Source: Streptomyces roseolus
Lineage (GTDB): Bacteria; Actinomycetota; Actinomycetes; Streptomycetales; Streptomycetaceae
Reading direction: 5' to 3'
DNA: 64,000 nucleotides
Assembly: GCF_014649855.1 (NCBI RefSeq)
Contig: NZ_BMTV01000012.1
Span: 124,001-188,000 of the forward strand
Of the stretch, positions 56,304 through 64,000 are shown one piece after another. How positions within the stretch are numbered: the first letter of the stretch is position 1; each line of letters begins with the position of its first letter. The position numbers and the translations under genes are program-made. The notes under the pieces were generated by a model. The model worked only from the letters and a program-made list of their open reading frames with translations. It made no database searches and was not told the DNA's origin.

Positions 56304-56672
56304 TCAGCCCTCCGCGATCACCACCGCCGAGGCGACCCCGGCGTCATGGCTCAGCGAGAGGTGCCAGTGCTTCACGCCCAGCTCGGCCGCGCGGGCCGCG
56401 ACCGTGCCGCGCACCCGCAGCCGGGGCTGACCGGTGGACTCGGCGTACACCTCCACGTCCGTCCAGTGGAGGTTCCCGGGGGCGCCGAGCGCCTTGGCCA
56501 GGGCCTCCTTCGCGGCGAAGCGCGCCGCCAGGGAGGCCGGGCCCCGGCGCTCCCCGCTGGGCAGCAGCAGCTCCTCGCGCACGAAGAGCCGCTCCACGAG
56601 CGCCGGCGTCCGTTCCAGCGACGCGGCGAAGCGGTCGATCTCCGCCACGTCGATCCCCACCCCGATGATCAT
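56304..56672 (-). CDS. acpS: Holo-[acyl-carrier-protein] synthase
   Basis: Transfers phosphopantetheine from CoA to ACP serine. 122 residues, the normal AcpS length. 'IIGVGIDVAEIDRFA' (Mg-binding Asp) and 'SLAARFAAKEALAKALG' (FxxKEA, second metal ligand Glu) are the family signatures. GAGGAG 5 bases before the ATG; 8 bases behind glmS, so co-transcribed with it. Confidence 0.96.
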   Translation of the reverse strand: MIIGVGIDVAEIDRFAASLERTPALVERLFVREELLLPSGERRGPASLAARFAAKEALAKALGAPGNLHWTDVEVYAESTGQPRLRVRGTVAARAAELGVKHWHLSLSHDAGVASAVVIAEG

Positions 56673-56680
56673 TTCTCTCC

Positions 56681-58528
56681 TCACTCCACCGTCACGGACT
56701 TGGCCAGGTTGCGCGGCTGGTCCACCTCGTTGCCCCGGGCGGTGGCCAGCTCGCAGGCGAAGACCTGGAGCGGCACCGTGGAGACGAGCGGCTGGAGCAG
56801 CGTGGGCGTGGCGGGGACGCGGACGAGGTGGTCGGCGAAGGGGACGACGGCGTCGTCGCCCTCCTCCGCGATCACGATCGTCCGGGCGCCACGGGCCCGG
56901 ATCTCCTGGATATTGGAGACGATCTTGTCGTGGAGGACCGAACGTCCCTTGGGCGAGGGCACCACGACGACCACCGGCAGGTCCTCCTCGATCAGGGCGA
57001 TCGGCCCGTGCTTCAGCTCGCCCGCCGCGAAGCCCTCGGCGTGCATGTACGCCAGCTCCTTCAGCTTCAGCGCGCCTTCGAGGGCCACCGGGTAGCCGAC
57101 GTGCCGGCCGAGGAAGAGGATCGTGTCCTTGTGGGCGAGGGAGCGGGCGAGGGCCCGTACGGGCTCCATGGTCTCCAGGACCCGCTCGACCTCCTCCCCG
57201 CTCCGCGCCAGCTCGCGGACCACGGCCCGGATCTCGTCGCCCCACTTGGTGCCGCGCACCTGCCCCAGGTAGAGGGCGAGCAGATAGCAGGCGACGAGCT
57301 GGGTGAGGAAGGCCTTCGTCGACGCCACGGCGACCTCGGGCCCGGCGTGCGTGTAGAGCACGGCGTCGGACTCGCGGGGGATGGTCGACCCGTTGGTGTT
57401 GCAGACGGCCAGGACCTTGGCGCCCTGCTCGCGGGCGTGCCGGAGCGCCATCAGGGTGTCCATGGTCTCGCCGGACTGCGAGATGGCGACGACGAGCGTC
57501 CGCTGCCCGAGGATCGGGTCCCGGTAGCGGAACTCGCTGGCCAGCTCCACCTCGCAGGGGATCCGGGTCCAGTGCTCGATGGCGTACTTGGCGATCAGCC
57601 CGGCGTGGAAGGCGGTGCCGCAGGCGACGATGACGACCTTGTCGGCCTCGCGGAGCACCGCGTCGGGGATCCGCACCTCGTCGAGGGTCAGCCGCCCGCT
57701 CGCGTCGATCCGCCCGAGGAGGGTGTCGGCGACGGCCTTCGGCTGCTCGACGATCTCCTTGAGCATGAAGTGGTCGTAGCCGCCCTTCTCGGCGGCGGAG
57801 GCGTCCCAGTCGACGTGGAAGGCCCGGACGTCGGCCGGCGCCCCCTCGAAGTCGGTGACGACGACCCCCTCCCGGGTCAGCTCGACGACCTGGTCCTGCC
57901 CGAGCTCGATGGCGGACCGGGTGTGCGCGATGAAGGCGGAGACGTCGGAGGCGAGGAAGTTCTCGCCCTCCCCCACCCCGACGACCAGCGGCGAGTTCCG
58001 GCGCGCGCCGACGACCACGTCGGGCTGGTCGGCGTGGACGGCGACCAGCGTGAAGGCCCCGTCGAGCCGCCGGCAGACCAGCCGCATCGCCTCGGCCAGG
58101 TCACCGACGGAGGAGAACTCCTCGGCCAGCAGATGGGCGACGACCTCGGTGTCGGTCTCGGAGAGCAGCTCGTGCCCCCGCTCGGCGAGTTCCTCCCGCA
58201 GGGCGGCGAAGTTCTCGATGATCCCGTTGTGCACGACGGCGACCCGCCCCGCGTTGTCGAGGTGCGGATGCGCGTTGGCGTCCGTCGGCCCGCCGTGGGT
58301 CGCCCACCGCGTGTGCCCGATGCCGACGGAGCCGGCCGCCAGCGGCCGCTCGGCCAGTTCCTTCTCCAGATGGACGAGCTTCCCGGACTTCTTGGCCGCG
58401 GCCAGCCCCCCGTCCGCCAGGACGGCGACCCCGGCCGAGTCGTACCCCCGGTACTCCAGCCTCTTCAGCCCCGCGACGACCACATCGAGCGCCGACTGCC
58501 CACCGACGTATCCCACGATTCCGCACAT
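56681..58528 (-). CDS. glmS: Glutamine-fructose-6-phosphate aminotransferase (isomerizing)
   Basis: Makes glucosamine-6-phosphate, the first step to UDP-GlcNAc. 615 residues. N-terminal glutaminase with Cys2 ('MCGIVGYVGG'), 'HTRWATHGGPTDANAHPH'; two SIS domains with 'GTAFHAGLIAKYAIEHWTRI' and 'SQSGETMDTLMALRHA'; C-terminal 'LAKSVTVE'. No glmS ribozyme fold was noticed upstream, as expected in actinobacteria. GlmM, the next enzyme, is encoded 2.2 kb away. Confidence 0.97.
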   Translation of the reverse strand: MCGIVGYVGGQSALDVVVAGLKRLEYRGYDSAGVAVLADGGLAAAKKSGKLVHLEKELAERPLAAGSVGIGHTRWATHGGPTDANAHPHLDNAGRVAVVHNGIIENFAALREELAERGHELLSETDTEVVAHLLAEEFSSVGDLAEAMRLVCRRLDGAFTLVAVHADQPDVVVGARRNSPLVVGVGEGENFLASDVSAFIAHTRSAIELGQDQVVELTREGVVVTDFEGAPADVRAFHVDWDASAAEKGGYDHFMLKEIVEQPKAVADTLLGRIDASGRLTLDEVRIPDAVLREADKVVIVACGTAFHAGLIAKYAIEHWTRIPCEVELASEFRYRDPILGQRTLVVAISQSGETMDTLMALRHAREQGAKVLAVCNTNGSTIPRESDAVLYTHAGPEVAVASTKAFLTQLVACYLLALYLGQVRGTKWGDEIRAVVRELARSGEEVERVLETMEPVRALARSLAHKDTILFLGRHVGYPVALEGALKLKELAYMHAEGFAAGELKHGPIALIEEDLPVVVVVPSPKGRSVLHDKIVSNIQEIRARGARTIVIAEEGDDAVVPFADHLVRVPATPTLLQPLVSTVPLQVFACELATARGNEVDQPRNLAKSVTVE

Positions 58529-58656
58529 GACGGCAGCCTACGGCCGGACCCCGCCCCCGGCCGGGAGCCCCGCACGGAGTCGGCGCCGCCGCGGCCGACC
58601 CGCCACGTGACCCACCCCACCCCCCACGCCCCGCGTGGAGCCGGGACAATGGGCGC

Positions 58657-59670
58657 GTGATCACTTCGCCGCCACGAAGCGCCAACGGCAACGGCGCCGG
58701 CACCGGGACCGCGGGGAGCCGTCGGTCCCCCGAGCCGACGCCGTACGTCGACCTCACCCGCGCCGAGTGGAGCGCCCTGCGCGACAAGACGCCGCTGCCG
58801 CTGACCGCCGACGAGGTCGAGCGGCTCCAGGGGCTCGGCGACGTCATCGACCTCGACGAGGTGCGGGACGTGTACCTGCCGCTGTCGCGGCTGCTCAACC
58901 TCTACGTGCAGGCCACCAGCGGGCTGCGCGGGGCGCTGAACACCTTCCTCGGGGAGAAGGCGGAGCAGCGCGGCACGCCGTTCGTCATAGGGGTCGCCGG
59001 GTCGGTCGCGGTCGGGAAGTCGACCGTGGCGCGACTCCTCGAAGCGCTGCTCGCGCGGTGGCCCGAGCACCCCCGGGTGCAGCGGATCACCACCGACGGG
59101 TTCCTCTATCCGATGGAGGAGCTGAAGGCGCGCGGGCTGATGTCGCGGAAGGGCTTCCCCGAGTCGTACGACCGGCGGGCCCTGACCCGGTTCGTCGCCG
59201 ACGTGAAGGCGGGCAAGGACGAGGTCTCCGCGCCCGTCTACTCGCACCTGATCTACGACCGGGTGCCGGGCGAGCGGCTCGTGGTGAGCCGGCCCGACAT
59301 CCTCATCGTCGAGGGGCTGAACGTCCTCCAGCCGGCGCTGCCCGGCAAGGACGGCCGGACCCGGGTCGGCCTCGCCGACTACTTCGACTTCTCCGTGTAC
59401 GTGGACGCCCGCGCCGAGGACATCGAGGGCTGGTACCTCAACCGCTTCCGGAAGCTGCGCGAGACCGCGTTCCAGGACCCGTCCTCGTACTTCCGCCGCT
59501 GGACGCAGGTCTCCGAGGAGGAGGCGCTGGAGTACGCCCGCACGATGTGGCGGACCGTCAACAAGGTGAACCTCCTGGAGAACGTGGCGCCGACGCGCGG
59601 CCGGGCGACGCTCGTGATCCGCAAGGGCCCGGACCACAAGGTGCAGCGGCTGAGCCTGCGGAAGCTCTGA
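58657..59670 (+). CDS. coaA: Type I pantothenate kinase
   Basis: Phosphorylates pantothenate, first step to CoA. 337 residues. Walker A 'IGVAGSVAVGKSTVARLLEA', 'TTDGFLYPMEELKARGLM', 'YSHLIYDRVPGE' and 'RTMWRTVNKVNLLENVAPTR'. A Gly/Ala/Ser-rich N-terminal tail of about 30 residues precedes the domain. GTG start. Divergent from glmS; functionally linked with acpS, which uses CoA. Confidence 0.95.
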   Translation: MITSPPRSANGNGAGTGTAGSRRSPEPTPYVDLTRAEWSALRDKTPLPLTADEVERLQGLGDVIDLDEVRDVYLPLSRLLNLYVQATSGLRGALNTFLGEKAEQRGTPFVIGVAGSVAVGKSTVARLLEALLARWPEHPRVQRITTDGFLYPMEELKARGLMSRKGFPESYDRRALTRFVADVKAGKDEVSAPVYSHLIYDRVPGERLVVSRPDILIVEGLNVLQPALPGKDGRTRVGLADYFDFSVYVDARAEDIEGWYLNRFRKLRETAFQDPSSYFRRWTQVSEEEALEYARTMWRTVNKVNLLENVAPTRGRATLVIRKGPDHKVQRLSLRKL

Positions 59671-59689
59671 GCCTCCGTAAGCTCGGACC

Positions 59690-60640
59690 ATGCTGCACCT
59701 TCGGATGATCGTTCCCTCGGACCGCACCGAGGCCGTGGCCGGACTGATCGAGTCGACCGTCGGCACCACCCACCTGGTGGTGCTGCCGGGAGCCGCCCGC
59801 GACCCTTCCGGGGACGTCGTGATGTGCGACGTGGCCCGCGAGGCCGGGGACGAACTCCTCCACGGGCTGCGGGAGCTGAAGCTCGATCAGGACGGGGCGA
59901 TCGCCGTCGAGGACATCGACCTGACGATGTCGGAGCGGGCCGACGCGGCCGAGGAGGACGCCCCCGGCGAGGGCGCCGACGCGGTGCTCTGGGAGCAGCT
60001 GGCGACCTCGACGCACGAGGAGTCGACGCTCTCCGTCACCTATCTCGCCTTCATGCTGCTCGCGACGATGATCGCGGCCTGCGGCGTCGTCCTGGACAAC
60101 GCGATCCTGATCGTGGGCGCGATGGCGGTCGGCCCGGAGTTCGGCCCGCTCGCCGGGGTGTGCACGGCGATCGTGAAGCGGGCCCCGCGGCTCGCGGTCC
60201 GCTCGCTGGTCGCGCTGCTCGTCGGCTTCCTCGCGGCGATCCTGGTGACGACGCTGTTCAGCCTGCTGATGGACCGGCTCGGCCTGTTCAGCGTGGAGCG
60301 GCTGGACGCCGAACGGCCGCAGACCTCCTTCATCTGGCAGCCGGACCCGTTCTCCTTCGTGGTGGCCCTGCTCGCGGGCGCGGCCGGCACCCTCTCGCTG
60401 ACCTCGTCGAAGGCGGGGGCCCTGGTGGGCGTGGCGATCTCGGTGACGACCGTCCCGGCGGCGGCGAACGCGGCGGTGGCGCTCAGCTACGGCGAGGTCG
60501 GCCAGACCTGGGGCTCGGTCGAGCAGCTGCTGCTCAACCTGCTGGGGATCATGCTGGCGGGGACCCTGACGCTGTTCGTGCAGAAGTGGCTGTGGGACAC
60601 CCAGCGCGGCAAGCTCAGGCGCCGGCTGCGGAAGGGCTGA
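59690..60640 (+). CDS. DUF389 family membrane protein
   Basis: 316 residues. An N-terminal 100-residue cytoplasmic ferredoxin-like domain ('MLHLRMIVPSDRTEAVAGLI', 'TTHLVVLPGAA'), then about six membrane helices with the DUF389 pattern 'DNAILIVGAMAVGPEFGPLA' and 'SKAGALVGVAISVTTVPAAA'. 19 bases behind coaA, probably co-transcribed. Function of the family is not established. Confidence 0.88.
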   Translation: MLHLRMIVPSDRTEAVAGLIESTVGTTHLVVLPGAARDPSGDVVMCDVAREAGDELLHGLRELKLDQDGAIAVEDIDLTMSERADAAEEDAPGEGADAVLWEQLATSTHEESTLSVTYLAFMLLATMIAACGVVLDNAILIVGAMAVGPEFGPLAGVCTAIVKRAPRLAVRSLVALLVGFLAAILVTTLFSLLMDRLGLFSVERLDAERPQTSFIWQPDPFSFVVALLAGAAGTLSLTSSKAGALVGVAISVTTVPAAANAAVALSYGEVGQTWGSVEQLLLNLLGIMLAGTLTLFVQKWLWDTQRGKLRRRLRKG

Positions 60641-60652
60641 AGCCGGGGGTAC

Positions 60653-60695
60653 GGCGAAGGGCCCCGCCGCACCGGAGTGCGCGGGGCCCTTCGCC
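60653..60695. terminator. Bidirectional terminator between the DUF389 gene and glmM
   Basis: 15-base-pair stem (60653-60667 with 60681-60695), extended inside by GCAC/GTGC after one bulged base, between convergent genes. Confidence 0.85.
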
Positions 60696-60713
60696 TGTCC
60701 TCACCCGTACGGC

Positions 60714-62072
60714 CTAGCCCAGCGCGGACTTCACGACGTCGGCGAGGCGCTGCGCGACCGAGCGGGCCTGCTCGATGTCGGCGGCCTCGACCATGACGCG
60801 GACCAGCGGCTCCGTGCCGGAGGAGCGGAGCAGCACCCGGCCGGTGGAGCCCAGCTCGTGCTCGGCGTCGGTGACGGCGGCGGCGAGCTCGCCGGAGGTG
60901 GCGACGCGGGACTTGTCGACGTCCTTGACGTTGATCAGGATCTGCGGCAGCCGCTCCATGACGGAGGCCAGCTCGGCGAGGGACTTGCCGGTGGCGGCGA
61001 CCCGGGCGGCCAGCATGAGGCCGGTGAGGGTGCCGTCGCCGGTGGTGGCGTGGTCGAGCACGATGACGTGCCCGGACTGCTCGCCGCCGAGGGCGTAGCC
61101 GTGCTCCTTCATGGACTCCAGGACGTAGCGGTCGCCGACCGCGGTCTGGAGGAGGGTGAGTCCCTCGCGCTCCATGGCGAGCTTGAAGCCCAGGTTGGAC
61201 ATGACGGTGGCGACGACGGTGTCGCCGCGCAGGGTGCCGGCCTCGCGCATGGCGAGGGCGAGCACGGCGAGGATCTGGTCGCCGTCCACCTCCGCGCCGG
61301 TGTGGTCGACGGCGAGGCAGCGGTCGGCGTCGCCGTCGTGGGCGATGCCGAGGTCGGCGCCGTGCTCGACGACGGCGGCCTTGAGGAGCTCCAGGTGGGT
61401 GGAACCGCAGCCGTCGTTGATGTTGAGGCCGTCGGGGCTCGCGCCGATGGTGACGACCTGGGCGCCGGCGCGGCTGAAGGCCTCGGGCGAGACGCGGGCG
61501 GCGGCGCCGTGGGCCTCGTCGAGGACGATCTTCAGGCCGTCGAGGCGGTTGGGCAGCACGCCGAGGAGGTGGGCGACGTAGGTCTCGAAGCCCTCGGTGT
61601 AGTCGCGGACGCGGCCGACGCCGGCCCCGGTCGGGCGGTCCCAGGGGGCGCCGGTGCGGTGCTCCTCGTAGACGGCCTCGATCTTGTCCTCCAGGTCGTC
61701 GGCGAGCTTGTGGCCGCCGCGGGCGAAGAACTTGATGCCGTTGTCGGGCATGGCGTTGTGGCTGGCGGAGAGCATCACGCCGAGGTCGGCGCCGAGGACG
61801 CCGGTGAGGTGGGCGACGGCCGGGGTCGGCAGGACGCCGACGCGCAGCACGTCGACACCGGCGCTGGCGAGACCGGCGACGACCGCGGCCTCCAGGAACT
61901 CTCCGGACGCCCGCGGGTCCCGTCCGACCACGGCCGTCGGCCGATGGCCCTCGAAGGTCCCCGCTTCGGCGAGCACGTGCGCCGCCGCGACCGACAGGCC
62001 GAGCGCGAGCTCCGCCGTCAGGTCGGCGTTGGCTACGCCGCGTACGCCGTCGGTGCCGAAGAGTCGTCCCAC
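60714..62072 (-). CDS. glmM: Phosphoglucosamine mutase
   Basis: Converts GlcN-6-P to GlcN-1-P. 452 residues, family length. 'RLFGTDGVRGVAN' at the start, the phosphoserine loop 'VMLSASHNAMPDNGIKFF' (Ser104), metal loop 'GIAHDGDADRCLAVD', sugar loop 'GGEQSGH', and 'LLRSSGTEPLVRVMVEA' phosphate site. GTG 62072 with GGAGG 8 bases before it gives the correct N-terminus; the longer frame to 62099 would add non-homologous residues. Confidence 0.97.
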   Translation of the reverse strand: MGRLFGTDGVRGVANADLTAELALGLSVAAAHVLAEAGTFEGHRPTAVVGRDPRASGEFLEAAVVAGLASAGVDVLRVGVLPTPAVAHLTGVLGADLGVMLSASHNAMPDNGIKFFARGGHKLADDLEDKIEAVYEEHRTGAPWDRPTGAGVGRVRDYTEGFETYVAHLLGVLPNRLDGLKIVLDEAHGAAARVSPEAFSRAGAQVVTIGASPDGLNINDGCGSTHLELLKAAVVEHGADLGIAHDGDADRCLAVDHTGAEVDGDQILAVLALAMREAGTLRGDTVVATVMSNLGFKLAMEREGLTLLQTAVGDRYVLESMKEHGYALGGEQSGHVIVLDHATTGDGTLTGLMLAARVAATGKSLAELASVMERLPQILINVKDVDKSRVATSGELAAAVTDAEHELGSTGRVLLRSSGTEPLVRVMVEAADIEQARSVAQRLADVVKSALG

Positions 62073-62125
62073 AGCTGTCCTCCGAAAATGCGTGCCCAAA
62101 AGACTGGAAGGTGAAAAAGGTTAAG

Positions 62126-62168
62126 AAAAAACGCACGCCCCGACGGCACGCGCAGTGCGCCGGGGCGT
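62126..62168 (-). terminator. Terminator of the rplM-rpsI operon
   Basis: ACGCCCCG/CGGGGCGT arms (62135-62142 with 62161-62168) with an inner G/C-rich part, followed leftward by GCGTTTTTT, a true U tract (62126-62131). It shields glmM from ribosomal-protein transcription. Confidence 0.85.
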
Positions 62169-62193
62169 ACGTACAAGCAGTGCGGGCAGGCGA

Positions 62194-62706
62194 TTAACGC
62201 TTGCTGTACTGCGGGGCCTTGCGGGCCTTCTTGAGACCGGCCTTCTTCCGCTCGACCGCGCGGTCGTCACGGGAGAGGAAGCCGGCCTTCTTCAGCGCCG
62301 GGCGGTTGTTCTCGACGTCGGCCTCGTTCAGGGCACGGGCCACGCCGAGGCGCAGGGCGCCGGCCTGGCCGGAGACACCGCCACCCGCGATGCGGGCGAT
62401 GACGTCGTAGCGGTTGTCGAGCTCGAGCACCTTGAAGGGCTCGTTGACTTCCTGCTGGTGGACCTTGTTCGGGAAGTAGTCCTCGAGCGTGCGCCCGTTG
62501 ATCTTCCACTTGCCGGTGCCCGGGACGATCCGGACGCGGGCGATGGCGTTCTTGCGACGGCCCAGGCCGGCGGCCGGCTGCGGGTCGCCGAAGCGGGACG
62601 CGAGGGACTCGGAGGTGTAGTCACCCTCGACGATCTCGGTCTCGGTGGTGTACTCCTCGACGCCCTCGAACTCGTCGACGGGGGTCTCGGGGGTGGTCTC
62701 GGCCAC
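62194..62706 (-). CDS. rpsI: 30S ribosomal protein S9
   Basis: 170 residues; an acidic N-terminal extension of about 45 residues typical of actinobacteria, then 'GLGRRKNAIARVRIVPGTGK', 'QAGALRLGVARAL', and the invariant end 'KARKAPQYSKR' that reaches the decoding centre. GTG at 62706 with GAGGAG 7 bases before. 44 bases behind rplM. Confidence 0.98.
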   Translation of the reverse strand: MAETTPETPVDEFEGVEEYTTETEIVEGDYTSESLASRFGDPQPAAGLGRRKNAIARVRIVPGTGKWKINGRTLEDYFPNKVHQQEVNEPFKVLELDNRYDVIARIAGGGVSGQAGALRLGVARALNEADVENNRPALKKAGFLSRDDRAVERKKAGLKKARKAPQYSKR

Positions 62707-62750
62707 GATGCTCCTCAGATTTCTTTCGTTCTTAGGGGGTGTGGCCGGAA

Positions 62751-63194
62751 TTACTGCGCGACCTGGGTGATCTCGTACGGAACCGGCTGCTGGGCGGCGT
62801 GCGGGTGGTTCTCGCCCGCGTAGACCTTCAGCTTCGAGAGCATCTGGCGGCCCAGCGTGTTCTTCGGGATCATGCCCTTGATGGCCTTCTCGACGGCCTT
62901 CTCGGGGTTCTTGTCGAGCAGCTCGTCGTAACGGACCGAGCGCAGACCACCCGGGAAGCCGGAGTGGCGGTACGCCATCTTCTGGGTCTTCTTGTTGCCG
63001 GACAGGTGGACCTTGTCGGCGTTGATGATGATGACGAAGTCGCCCATGTCCATGTGGGGGGCGTAGACCGGCTTGTGCTTGCCTCGCAGGAGGTTCGCGG
63101 CCGTGGTCGCCAGACGGCCCAGGACGATGTCCTGCGCGTCGATGATGTGCCACTGGCGAGTGACATCGCCGGGCTTGGGGCTGTACGTACGCAC
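62751..63194 (-). CDS. rplM: 50S ribosomal protein L13
   Basis: 147 residues, family length: 'WHIIDAQDIVLGRLATTAAN', 'NADKVHLSGNKKTQKMAYRH', 'GMIPKNTLGRQMLSKLKVYA'. GTG start at 63194 with GAAGG upstream. First gene of rplM-rpsI. The mRNA leader is about 170 bases. Confidence 0.98.
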   Translation of the reverse strand: MRTYSPKPGDVTRQWHIIDAQDIVLGRLATTAANLLRGKHKPVYAPHMDMGDFVIIINADKVHLSGNKKTQKMAYRHSGFPGGLRSVRYDELLDKNPEKAVEKAIKGMIPKNTLGRQMLSKLKVYAGENHPHAAQQPVPYEITQVAQ

Positions 63195-63273
63195 TTCGTA
63201 GCCTTCGCTTCTTCAGTGGATGGAGTCCAGACACACCTGAAGCGATCATGCAGCTGGGGCCTGCACTGCCGGG

Positions 63274-63360
63274 TCATCGCCCGTATGCGAGCCACTGGTA
63301 ACTGCTCCAGGGAACCTGCGCAAGGCCCCTCCGCGTGAGAACGACGAAGCCAATACGCAT
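63274..63360 (-). CDS. Possible upstream open reading frame in the rplM leader
   Basis: ATG at 63360 lies about 5 bases after the expected transcription start, so it would be nearly leaderless. 28 codons, beginning MRIGFVVLTRRGLAQ and ending WLAYGR, with two Trp and two Tyr. It ends 80 bases before rplM. Whether it is translated is unknown. Confidence 0.3.
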   Translation of the reverse strand: MRIGFVVLTRRGLAQVPWSSYQWLAYGR

Positions 63361-63371
63361 AACAAACGGCA

Positions 63372-63401
63372 ACAGTACCCGCGCCACCCCCGGCGGGTCA
63401 A
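63372..63401 (-). promoter_or_regulatory. Promoter of rplM-rpsI
   Basis: Read leftward: -35 TTGACC (63396-63401), 18 bases, -10 TACTGT (63372-63377). A vegetative-type promoter. Confidence 0.65.
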
Positions 63402-63409
63402 AATGCCGC

Positions 63410-63430
63410 GGGCCCCCGCTCAGCGGGCCC
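63410..63430 (-). terminator. Possible terminator downstream of the ABC-F gene
   Basis: GGGCCCGCT and AGCGGGGGCCC (leftward strand) pair with two bulged G's, just before the rplM promoter. The rest of 63431-63628 is G/C-rich with no gene. Confidence 0.4.
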
Positions 63431-63628
63431 CTCGACCCTCCGCCAGGTCCTCGACTCCGCTCGGACGGGGCCCCCGCCTCGTCCCGCACCGCCCCCGCAC
63501 GGCTCGGCCCCCGGGGCCCCGGCTTCGGCCGGCCGCGCCGGACTCCGTCCGCCGACGGCGGGCGGGCCCGTCCGGCGTGCCGGCCACGCCGACCGCCCGG
63601 ACCGCCCCGCCCCGCCGACCGCCCCGGG

Positions 63629-64000
63629 TCACCGCGCCCGCTCGACCCTCCGCTCGTCCCACACCGGCTCGCTCGTCTCCCGCACGACGCCGTCCGAGCC
63701 GAAGACCAGGTAGCGGTCGAAGCTCTTGGCGAACCAGCGGTCGTGGGTGACGGCCAGGACCGTGCCCTCGTACGACTCCAGGCCGTCCTGGAGGGCCTCC
63801 GCGGACTCCAGGTCCAGATTGTCCGTCGGCTCGTCGAGGAGCAGCGCGGTCGTGCCGGCCAGCTCCAGGAGCAGGATCTGGAAGCGGGCCTGCTGGCCGC
63901 CGGAGAGCTTGTCGAAGGACTGGTCGCCCTGGCGCTCCAGCTCGTACCGCCGCAGCATCGACATCGCCGCGCCCCGGTCCTTGGCGTGCTCCGTCCACAG
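63629..64000 (-). CDS. ABC-F family ATPase, C-terminal part (cut by right edge)
   Basis: 124 codons to the window edge; the frame is open there. The second nucleotide-binding domain shows signature 'FDKLSGGQQARFQILLLEL', Walker B 'TALLLDEPTDNLDLES', the H-loop 'GTVLAVTHDRWFAKSFDRYL'. The DEPTDNLD wording and absence of membrane segments mark the ABC-F translation-factor/ribosome-protection group rather than a transporter. The N-terminal domain lies outside, so the subtype cannot be told. Confidence 0.9.
   Translation of the reverse strand: MWTEHAKDRGAAMSMLRRYELERQGDQSFDKLSGGQQARFQILLLELAGTTALLLDEPTDNLDLESAEALQDGLESYEGTVLAVTHDRWFAKSFDRYLVFGSDGVVRETSEPVWDERRVERAR

Noticed and set aside
56214..57095. 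Rightward protein starting at the ATG inside the iron box
   Set aside because: The ATG precedes the expected start point and the frame continues antisense through acpS and glmS with shadow composition.
56681..58656. glmS ribozyme or other riboswitch upstream of glmS, guaA or guaB
   Set aside because: The leaders are short and show no conserved riboswitch core; actinobacteria generally lack the glmS ribozyme.
1..64000. CRISPR array or toxin-antitoxin/defence system
   Set aside because: No regularly spaced repeats of CRISPR size and no recognisable defence genes; the tandem repeats found are coding or simple intergenic duplications.

Overview
The window is a 64 kb piece of chromosome from a high-GC actinobacterium, almost certainly a Streptomyces. 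Third codon positions are strongly G/C, GTG starts are common, and the gene order is that of the Streptomyces core around the developmental genes bldM and whiD, the guaA/guaB genes, groES-groEL1 and rplM-rpsI-glmM. From family knowledge, much of the same order (rplM-rpsI-glmM-glmS-alr-tsaE-tsaB-rimI-tsaD-groES-groEL1-whiB3/whiD-sigD-guaB-guaB3-guaA) also exists in Mycobacterium tuberculosis, so this is an old actinobacterial housekeeping block. No rRNA, tRNA, CRISPR array, prophage or intact insertion sequence was seen.

Layout. 0-4 kb: envelope proteins (a PspC/LiaF-like protein cut by the left edge, DoxX, an unknown six-helix protein) and a class II aldolase. 4-11 kb: guaA, a chorismate mutase preceded by what looks like an aromatic leader-peptide attenuator, a 790-base gene-free stretch with an orphan terminator, a GMC oxidoreductase and a succinate-semialdehyde dehydrogenase. 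11-18 kb: three linked receptor-type Ser/Thr kinase genes; the middle one has lost its catalytic residues. 18-25 kb: glpD, a nucleotide-sugar dehydrogenase homologue without the catalytic cysteine, guaB3 and guaB. 25-28 kb: a SigD-type sigma factor, bldM with a textbook sigma-BldN promoter, and divergent whiD. 28-38.7 kb: an accessory block (LysR, MOSC, SDR, DUF2264 protein, sugar ABC importer with its regulator, 2-hydroxyacid dehydrogenase, SnoaL-like protein) lying between whiD and groEL1. 38.7-41 kb: groES-groEL1 with two CIRCE operators. 41-47 kb: two lipoprotein NodB deacetylases, a THUMP-like methyltransferase, and an ECF42 sigma factor with its YciI/DGPF partner. 47-54 kb: the t6A genes tsaD, tsaB and tsaE with rimI, alr, an L,D-transpeptidase and a degenerate relative of it. 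54-64 kb: nnrD, acpS, glmS, coaA, a DUF389 protein, glmM, rpsI, rplM, and the C-terminal end of an ABC-F ATPase cut by the right edge.

How it works together. glmS and glmM make UDP-GlcNAc precursors, and alr and the L,D-transpeptidase serve the wall. tsaB/D/E make t6A in tRNA. guaA and guaB feed GTP. BldM and WhiD act in sporulation. The importer block appears to be one regulon: the same inverted repeat TGATCGA-N12-TCGATCA lies exactly 15 bases upstream of the -35 of both flanking promoters.

The most interesting observations are: (1) a candidate Phe/Tyr attenuator in front of chorismate mutase; (2) the duplicated operator with identical promoter geometry around the DUF2264/ABC locus; (3) two promoters of the same build carrying iron boxes, one in front of a 56-residue protein and one with no gene behind it but a terminator about 70 bases downstream; (4) four proteins whose catalytic residues are gone (pseudokinase, nucleotide-sugar dehydrogenase, GuaB3, L,D-transpeptidase-like protein). 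All statements rest on reading the sequence and recalled family knowledge; no searches were run.
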